Source: Dryococelus australis
Lineage: Eukaryota; Arthropoda; Insecta; Phasmatodea; Phasmatidae
DNA length: 64,000 nucleotides
NCBI GenBank assembly: GCA_029891345.1
Contig: CM057009.1
Span: forward strand, 292,904,966-292,968,965
Reading direction: 5' to 3'
Shown: positions 56,940 to 64,000 of the stretch, one piece after another
How positions within the stretch are numbered: position 1 is the stretch's first letter
How the letters are laid out: every line of letters begins with the position of its first letter
Translations under genes and position numbers: made by a program
The notes under the pieces: model-generated
Seen by the model: only the letters and a program-made list of their open reading frames with translations
What the model was told of the DNA's origin: nothing
Databases searched by the model: none

Positions 56940-57804
56940 CTTTATTTATTTATACTGGCTAGCTGGATTTCGTTTAGTGAGTTTGCACTTGTCGACATCA
57001 GATGTTATTCATGTAGTTAAAATTCTCCCTTGTGTAAATTATATTTCTAAACTCGAGACTCATGTTACATTTAAGACTCACATAATTCCACTTATTATTC
57101 ACATAGTCGTTTGATATTTCCGATTCTATGTTTGTAATTTATTCATACGTAGAATACTCTGAAATTCTCTAACGTTTAATTGCATTCCGAAAACAGATTG
57201 TTTAACATGTAAATCGCATATTTCAAAGTCGCTTATCTAAGAGCAATATCCCACCAAAAAAACACTACGTTTACGCTAAGGCCACTCTTATAAATCGTTT
57301 AAACAATCTGAATTTCTCTCATGTGTTAAATATATTCGTAAAAAATCGTCTATCTAGCACCAACATCCCTACAAACACCTCACAATCAGTCAAATTAGCC
57401 TTAGTCCACTTTTGAACTAAACTCTACACATATGTAAGACATTGCAACCCACCACTCTCGTCATCGCCTCCAGAACACCTCACCATCAATATCGTACAGA
57501 GCTACTGCTACCCCCTCCCCCATCCAAAAAGAAAAATAAGTACGAGAAAATAATTAACCCTTTCAATACATTAAACCCTTTCAATAAATTTAACCCTTTC
57601 AATGCACTTATCCCTTTCCATTTTTTATCAGATTATTATCGGATTAATTTTTTTAAATCGGATTAAGATAGTATTAAGATTTTTTGATCGGATTAAAGTC
57701 GGATAAGATTAACCCTTTTTTGATTAACCCTTTCAATTAATCTGATATCGAATTGATAATCCGATTAATCAAAGGTGGGGTGAAACCCGCTCGCCCCTAC
57801 TACT
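56940..57804. repeat. Polinton 2 right terminal inverted repeat
   Basis: The reverse complement of 42142-43041. Subterminal AACCCTTTCAATA units recur at 57557-57605. The end is CCCGCTCGCCCCTACTACT. Confidence 0.9.
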
Positions 57805-57810
57805 GTGCAT
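57805..57810. repeat. Target site duplication of Polinton 2, right
   Basis: GTGCAT, identical to 42136-42141. Confidence 0.9.
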
Positions 57811-59280
57811 ACAAGTGGATCTTAAGGCGCTTGTTTCCCTGGAGGCCGGCAGGTAGAGGTTGCAAGTGTCGCTCCTGTTGACAGACATCAGAGACGAAGC
57901 TTGAATATTCTGCTGTTATTTCAGCCTTTCGACGAGAGATGGCGACAGAGGCGACACGTTTTGATATCAAAACACAATCGCCATTCATTGTAAGGCACGT
58001 GTCTCGCTCCTAAGAAACTTGGACCAGTCCGTTAGACGCCAGCAGGTAGTCTGTGCCCAAAGATGAGAAAAGGAGCAAGGGTTGGTGGGGGGAGTGGAGG
58101 TAAGTGCTTACCCTCCTGCAGTTACACACAACACGATCGTTCCTAGGAAATGCTTGTTGACGATGACCTTTAAATTTCTTCCAACTCTCCCCCTATCAGT
58201 TTTCAGCAACTGTAGCTACAGGAAAAAAAAAAGGGAGAATGCCCAGGAATTCTTTGGGCATGTATTTGCTTCCTTCCTGATATGTGTCATAAGAAATTAT
58301 TTTTAATAAGAAAGACTAAAGACTTTACAGTACATATCAAACATTAATAATTTGTGGTACACTTAAAACATTGAAGTAGGCCTAAATGTTATATTAAATT
58401 CTATTCGACGTTATTTTATGGCAGTAGTAGGCCTACAAAGTGAAAAAGAAAAATGTCTGACATTGGTATTTACGTTTGGTCATTATTCAGCATAAACATT
58501 TGCTCCATGGATCTCTCACATTAAAATAATAATGCTATAGAAAATCAGCAAGTTTCTGATTTATTTTTCACATGCTCTACGCTGGCTAAAATGTGTAATT
58601 TTGGTTGTATTATCATAATGGGGATTTGATTATGATCAACATACAATTTTGCATATACTGCGAAGGTATTAGAGACTGTAATTCGAACTGAACTATTGGT
58701 CGGCCTGGATTGTTTGTGTTTCATAACGTTATATTATGTCTGGTTATTATCTAAGATTGTATACAAAAATATTAAATCATTAATATATACCGTTTAACAC
58801 ATTTAAATAATATAGATTGTAATATGTCATCGGGAAATAAGTAATTTTAATTTACAACAGTTTCATAACTCGATAGTTAACTTGTTAACTTTTCGTTTGT
58901 GGGTACACATAATATAGTAGTACGATCGCTTGCTTTCAACCAGGGCGATCCAAGTGCCTGCCAGATTTCCGCATGTGGAACACCTGGCGGAATTTGCCGT
59001 TGTTCGTGCGTTTTATCGCGGTAAACCCATTTGTTATAAGGCTACGACTAGAAGTAATTCGTGCAATAGTATTGTAACCGAAGATACGTGACAGTAAAAT
59101 AAATTTGGGAAGTAGTAACCGAATTTAAAACTTATTGGTTACATCAGTGAGTGAGGCAATGTTCCAATGGATTAGGAAATATTTCGCATTTTGTATTTTG
59201 TAAGGTATTAATTGGAATACATCGACATTCATCTGTTAAGAACGCAATACTGCTATTTTATTGTGCTCCATTTCTTAACA
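57811..59280. other. No supported gene
   Basis: 57811-58120 is less AT-rich, but its short ORFs have no domain. 58121-59280 is AT-rich with no feature. Confidence 0.35.
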
Positions 59281-59480
59281 TCTATACTAATATTATAAAG
59301 AGGTAATGTGAGTTTGTATATTTGTTTATATGTCTCGGGTAATTTCGGAAACAACACGGCCAATTCTTATAATTCTTTCGCTATTAGGAAGCAACATTCT
59401 TCCAGATGGCAACGTTAATTGTTACCTTTGGTTTGGAAGGCTGCATAGTGGGGCTTGAAATTAGACAGAGCAGAGCTACC
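59281..59480 (+). mobile_element. Helitron-like 5' end
   Basis: TCTATACTAATATTATAAAG starts at 59281 right after an A, as expected for a Helitron inserted between A and T with a 5' TC. The next 150 bp (GTTTGTATATTTGTTTATAT, GGGTAATTTCGGAAACAAC, CCAATTCTTATAATTCTTTC) resemble the leader of arthropod Helitrons as I remember it. No CTRR end with hairpin was located, so the 3' limit is arbitrary. Confidence 0.45.
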
Positions 59481-59962
59481 AGAATCGTTTAGCTAACTGT
59501 GTACCATTTGTAAACTGTTGTGAACGAAGTAAATTTTTTCCTCTTTCCGGTCACACGCCATTTCTCATTACTACTGCGGTGAAAAATTTTCTTCCCACTT
59601 TGTTGTTTTCAAAGAAATAAACTTGCCTGTTATTTGTAATGCCATAAGATATAAGATGCTTTATTTTAATAACATCCAAACACAAAATTTATTGCTTCAT
59701 ACGAAATAAATGTAAATACCTAATATCAGGTACCACAATTAAAATAACATAAATATCAAACAATGTAGCTATGCCGTTCCTTAACTAATTTTAATTGCAA
59801 AATACATATTTCCATGTTTGACGTTACCTACAAAAACACTAATTATGGAGAATATAATTTAAACGAATGACTAAGGCGTTTTTTTATTTACAGAAATACC
59901 AATTTTCATTCAGGGTATGGTATTAATTGCATTTCTAAGCTAGGCGACCTAATAAAAATGTT
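59481..59962. other. No recognisable feature
   Basis: AT-rich sequence between the Helitron-like end and the YqaJ remnant. Confidence 0.35.
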
Positions 59963-60580
59963 TTAAAATGTAACATTTTTATTTACGACTTCTTTGCCTC
60001 TTTCTTGTGCCTCCAGTATGTACGGTGGCTCCTGTACATGCATTCCTCTGCTTATTTGACTGTCTGCCAATTCCTGTAACAAGCATTCTGTATAAAATAT
60101 ACGCAGCTTGGGGAACAATTTATCTCCAGAATTCGTCGTCATCCCACTATCGCAACATGTTACTATATCACACACAAGTTCCTGTCTGCTATGTGAAGTT
60201 GGCCCTGTATTTGGTACCAATTCTTGTGCGATTTTTTAAATTCTAGTTTCCCATTTTTTCCTTTAATAAAATGTTTCTTAGACTTTACTGCTTCGCGAAT
60301 AAGCACACAACCTATTAGTAAAATATGCAGTAGAAGTGGCACAGACCATGTCACGTGAACTACGTCTGCCTTTACACGAGAAAGGTTAATTTACGCAATA
60401 GGGATATCGTACAGGCACTCGACTTTCCTGATGTCTTTATCATTGAATGAATGTGTATGTAGACACAAATGCGATACATTGTTTTTTTTTCCTCTGTGGT
60501 CGAGATGGCCGTATTCGTTGTATTTTGTTATACTAATATTGTAACAGTGTTCGTAATCTAAGGCATTATTATATACCACA
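59963..60580 (-). pseudogene. YqaJ-type recombinase/exonuclease domain remnant
   Basis: The minus strand encodes REAVKSKKHFIKGKNGKLEF followed by KKSHKNWYQIQGQLHIADRN. This matches the C-terminal motif of YqaJ exonucleases (K-x-x-H-x-Y-Y-x-Q-x-Q-G-Q). In another frame it continues KLFPKLRIFYTECLLQELAD and MHVQEPPYILEAQERGKE, the usual tail of arthropod YqaJ-domain proteins. Upstream, RKVECLYDIPIA may match the E-x-K-C-P-Y block. The domain is spread over more than one frame, so it is decayed. Such proteins are multicopy in many arthropods and are thought to spread with mobile elements. The carrier element here is unknown. Confidence 0.6.
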
Positions 60581-61119
60581 TTTCACAAACGTGCTTTGAT
60601 TCGAAAACAAAAGAAAATGTCTGCTGAAATGTGCGCAAACTATTTATCACCATTAGCAACTATTTTCTTTGCATAGGCTACTTTATCACACATCTTATAA
60701 TTTAAAAACATTTTAGGCCTAAGTTTTTTTTTTCGATTTGTTTATTGAATACGTAAACAAAATAAAAAATATCAGTTACTCTAGACGACTTATAAAACTT
60801 TCTTTTGTCTGTTAATTGAGATTCAGCACAGTAATAAAAACGTTTAATTAATTTCATAATATGTATTTAGATGTCTGTGTCTACAATTTTGTTTGAAATG
60901 ATAGCCAAACAGCACATCGCTTTACGATATTTTTTATTTACACGCTGAACACTCATTTTACAATTATTCGAATTATCTTGGGAAAAGAAAACACAAGATT
61001 ACGGCATGCAATACAGATATAAACACTACTCCAAATGCCGTAATTTGTTTAACCAGTCTAAAAGTATAGTTAAATTCATTTGAAAATTTGAAATGAGTAT
61101 TTAGTATTTTTAAGGTACC
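60581..61119. other. No recognisable feature
   Basis: AT-rich, no gene. Confidence 0.35.
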
Positions 61120-61461
61120 GTGGCTTTCGAAAAATTCGAAGTATGGAGACAGCGTTTACTAAATGGTTTAAACACAGTGAATATTTGGAGCGTTGGCCGG
61201 TTCCAAGAACTGTCTGGTAGGAAGGTGGCAGTTTCCCATCACTTTCATACAAGAAAGCTACCTGGCACTGTACCCGCAGGTTTCCTACTGTTAGGCACTT
61301 TGGTTCCTACCCACCATCCCCACCACACCTCACCGCCCTGTTTTTCTCCGCGAGCCCACGTAGTTCCACGACGAGCCGCACTCGTGAGGAGTGCGCCACT
61401 TTTCAGGAACTATTTGCCAATTAATAGTTTCTCGGTCGTATTCCCGTTATATGTTATTTGA
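61120..61461 (+). other. 113-codon ORF of doubtful coding status
   Basis: It starts MAFEKFEVWRQRLLNGLNTV and becomes Pro/His-rich (PTHHPHHTSPPCFSPRAHVV). The patch is more GC-rich than its flanks. There is no signal peptide, no domain and no neighbour that lends context. Confidence 0.2.
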
Positions 61462-63480
61462 GTTCGATGATCAAATTTGTTATGAAATGCACAAGGTTTT
61501 TCCCATATCACTGTAGCTTCGTTTCTTTGTAATCTTTGTCCATTACTTTGCAGCCGCTGTTTTTTGAAAGGCGATAAATCCTACTATTCAAGAGGTATGG
61601 AAATATCGAATTTTTGAAGTATTATACACGAAATTTATAAAAATTCCTCAATCACGGCAAAGAACATAGTTTCACAGTTTACAGAAAACTAAAATTCTTG
61701 AGAAAACATGAAGTCAATCCATGTTTAAGTTGAAAAAAAATCGGCATAATATTTTTTATAAACCATTAAAAAATTAGTTTAAGAGCTGATAAATGCAATT
61801 TTTAACATTCAACTATCAAGTTATTGTGAATTTAATCAAGCTAATAATCAGAAACATTGAATTATGAGAAAAATTATTAACAAAACTACCCCCTTAAATA
61901 GGGCTTTCAAAAGTGCTCATTTTACCATGAACAGCCTATACCATATCTTGTGTACGATGGTGCTTGCTACCACTACTCATAACCATTGCAAGCCCATAGC
62001 TGCATAGCAAGTTGGCAAATTTTTAACTTTCTTTTCTTACTACACACATCGAAATCACCTCCACGACCGTACGGGTCCGGTCACGAAAATAAACATATAT
62101 TTATCTCCAATTAATGTGATTACTTTCGTGTGTTCATTTTTGTTCTATAGCACGTGGTTTGAAAAATGAGAAATGCAATATCTCCAATAATGCTTCTGCA
62201 TATGTCAGGAATGTTTAATAACAAGGTGTCTACGTACACAAACAGAAGGGGAAAATCATACACGTAAATAAATGCCAATATATACTAGCAATAATTCAAA
62301 TAACTATGCGTTAAAATCTCCCGTTTGGAAGCGAAACCTCTGAACTTCTAACGGCCGACAAAAGAAAACATCCGAATTTATTATTTCGACTGTAGCAGAG
62401 GTTTTTAAATATGGGAATGTTTATAGGTATGGAAATAATTCTAATAATGATAATTTAGATGGCAGTACAGCCTTGAGGACGTTTAATTTGAAATTTTAGA
62501 GTGTAAGCCTATGGCAAATTGGAAATTTGTACATTCTTGGAATTGTTGGTTTCCACTCTGAGGAAAAACTGACGATATATTTTGGTTTTTATTGTTTAAA
62601 TTACATGCGTTTGCCGAGTAAAGTGGGTTCTGCCCATATTTATAACATTAAAGGTAATACATAAAATGTACACAATCTTTATAAAAGTGAAATTAATATA
62701 CAAGTCAGGGTATATATACGTTCGTTTGTTTCTTCAGTAAACCTAATCGGAGAAAATTTTTAGGTATATGATGTGTTTCTCTATTGTTTTAACTTCAAAC
62801 AATAAAAAATGGCCAAACATGTTTTACGTATTTATATTTCTGATACACCAATTAATAACCTGATAAAAGAAAGTAGACAAAAGTGAGGGTTGGGCTAGTT
62901 CTTAAAATGAATTTAGAACAATCACTAGAATTTGAAGTTTGTAAATTGTATCAAAAAGATTTCAAAATGGTACATACAACTCGAAACAATTTATAATACT
63001 ACTAAAATACCATAGAGAAAATTCTTGGAAATTCAATAAGTGGTTGGCTTGTGGAAACATTTAAAGTTTTACAACAGATTTAAATTTAAAGCAGGAAGAA
63101 GTTAAACCCTAACTGCAGACAAGCAAAGTGTCTGGTTTCAAAAAAAATGTTTGACAGCATCCATAAGGTTTAAAAAGCTCTATATACAAAACCAAACTTT
63201 CTTTGCAGAAATATTTAAAGTTAAACCGTTCAAAAATACACATAAGGAATATTTAAATATTATTTTCCTAATAACTTAATATTTTCATAAAACTACCTAT
63301 TATTGCTGCCGTGATACAATTTCCCACAAAGCACAGATAAATGTAGACAAATATCAGACACTTTTCTTCAGACATTTGACCATTTTATGTATTTGATTTG
63401 TCTTAATTGTATATTCTTAAAGTCCCTGTTTTTCTGCCATATGTCTGATCTGATTACGGCAGCTATACTAAACTATCATA
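61462..63480. other. AT-rich stretch without supported gene
   Basis: The only feature noticed is the second copy of the 31 bp dispersed repeat end at 61907-61937. Confidence 0.35.
61907..61937 (+). repeat. Dispersed 31 bp repeat end, copy 2
   Basis: TCAAAAGTGCTCATTTTACC then ATGAACAGCCT, matching 38488-38518 in the same orientation. Confidence 0.55.
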
Positions 63481-63494
63481 AACTTATCTTTGTC

Positions 63495-63545
63495 TTACCC
63501 TGGGATTCGAACCCGCAACGTCAACTCACCATCTGGAGTTCGAAG
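63495..63545 (-). repeat. tRNA-like B-box fragment
   Basis: The minus strand reads CCAGATGGTGAGTTGACGTT then GCGGGTTCGAATCCCAGGG, a perfect B box. There is no matching acceptor stem or A box at tRNA spacing, so it is a SINE or tRNA scrap rather than a gene. Confidence 0.35.
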
Positions 63546-64000
63546 AAAGTTAGAAAATATTTCGTTGACGAGTGTAGTCGATGCGAACCAGAAACGTCCA
63601 AGTATGTTAAATACATTAAAAAACTTGGGAAGATATAGCGTTCTTGCGTTCCTGAACTTGGGTGGCGGAAGCTGTTTAATTTATCTACCATCCAAACTAA
63701 AACTGAAATAATTGGAAGCAGATACGTGTCTGGAGAACAATGAGCTGCGACACCCGAGGAACCATTTCCTTCGGCAAGGCGTATCTTCGGGCGTGTAGAA
63801 CTCTCGAATGCAAAAAAGAAATTGAAACCACAAGCCATGATTGTTAACATTACTGATTCGTAACGCAGTCACGACTAACAAAAAGACTGTCATTTCCACA
63901 TTATCCTCATTTTCCGGCCATAGCGAAGAGCTTAACACGGCGTGATATTGAACTCCGACGTTTTTAATAGCCCATGCCAATAAAAATGTTATGTACGTTT
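63546..64000. other. No supported gene at window end
   Basis: Overlapping short ORFs on both strands (63521-63980) show no domain. No repeat match was noticed. Confidence 0.35.

Larger units (their letters stand above)
42142..57804. mobile_element. Polinton 2 (Maverick/adintovirus-like), 15.7 kb, broken fossil
   Basis: The termini are AGTAGTAGGTGCGGGCGG and, on the other strand, AGTAGTAGGGGCGAGCGGG, with a perfect 6 bp target duplication. The gene set mirrors Polinton 1 in inverted orientation: conserved ORF, major capsid, small basic, penton-like, protease, pX-like and PLA2 on minus, then integrase-adjacent ORF and integrase on plus. The regions 43.0-48.6 and 53.7-56.9 kb have no recognised viral gene and hold SINE S1 copy 3 and several tandem repeats. 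No polymerase B or ATPase was recognised. The genes are broken, but less so than in Polinton 1; several capsid parts keep long open stretches. Inverted-repeat divergence is about 10-15% by eye near the ends. Confidence 0.9.

Noticed and set aside
58930-59030. Possible further S1 SINE fragment sharing CAGGGCGATCC
   Set aside because: The shared words are short and in a different order from the S1 consensus.
63495-63545. A functional tRNA gene on minus
   Set aside because: Only the B box is good. The acceptor stem and correctly spaced A box are missing.
1-64000. LTR retrotransposon or endogenous retrovirus
   Set aside because: No paired direct LTRs, primer binding site or gag-pol motifs were found. 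The integrase matches belong to the Polintons.
1-64000. Intact host protein-coding gene
   Set aside because: No ORF carries a recognisable host domain with supporting splice structure. Small exons of an unrecognised gene cannot be excluded.

Overview
The window looks like repeat-rich intergenic DNA from an arthropod, most likely an insect with a large AT-rich genome. The evidence is an R1-clade non-LTR retrotransposon, insect-type tRNA-derived SINEs, MITEs, hAT and pogo-like transposase scraps, a Helitron-like end and two large Polintons. I see no intact host protein gene, no tRNA or rRNA gene and no CRISPR array. The species cannot be named from the sequence.

Layout. Positions 1-10 kb hold four copies of an unrecognised 130-150 bp GC-rich repeat (family A), two copies of a tRNA-derived SINE (S1), two other tRNA-like heads and a perfect 57 bp tandem duplication. 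Positions 10.2-14.5 kb form a GC-rich block: a decayed, 5'-truncated R1-clade LINE on the minus strand, followed downstream by an intact, unrecognised 232-codon ORF with a 14 bp perfect hairpin just upstream of it. At 14.5 kb this abuts a second LINE of the Jockey/CR1 type on the plus strand.

That second LINE is split inside its reverse transcriptase by Polinton 1 (15548-33180, 17.6 kb). Its terminal inverted repeats are about 2.7-2.9 kb and it is flanked by a near-perfect 6 bp target duplication (AATGAC/AATGAA). Positions 33.2-42.1 kb carry the rest of that LINE, a hAT transposase fragment, a 4 x 118 bp satellite, a pogo-like zinc-finger tail and two MITEs, one with a clear TTA duplication. 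Polinton 2 (42142-57804, 15.7 kb) has 0.87-0.90 kb inverted repeats and a perfect GTGCAT target duplication. The last 6 kb hold a Helitron-like 5' end and a decayed YqaJ-type recombinase/exonuclease domain.

The two Polintons belong to different subfamilies but share gene order. One arm carries an integrase and an adjacent ORF. Running in the opposite direction are a parvovirus-type phospholipase A2, an adenovirus pX-like hydrophobic protein, an adenain-type cysteine protease, a penton-like minor capsid protein, a small basic protein, a hexon-like major capsid protein and a conserved ORF of unknown role. This is the gene set of the Polinton/adintovirus group. I could not recognise a protein-primed DNA polymerase B or an FtsK-type packaging ATPase in either copy. 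Both are broken fossils with many disruptions. Inverted-repeat divergence, judged by eye at about 10-20%, suggests old insertions, and SINEs inserted later into both.
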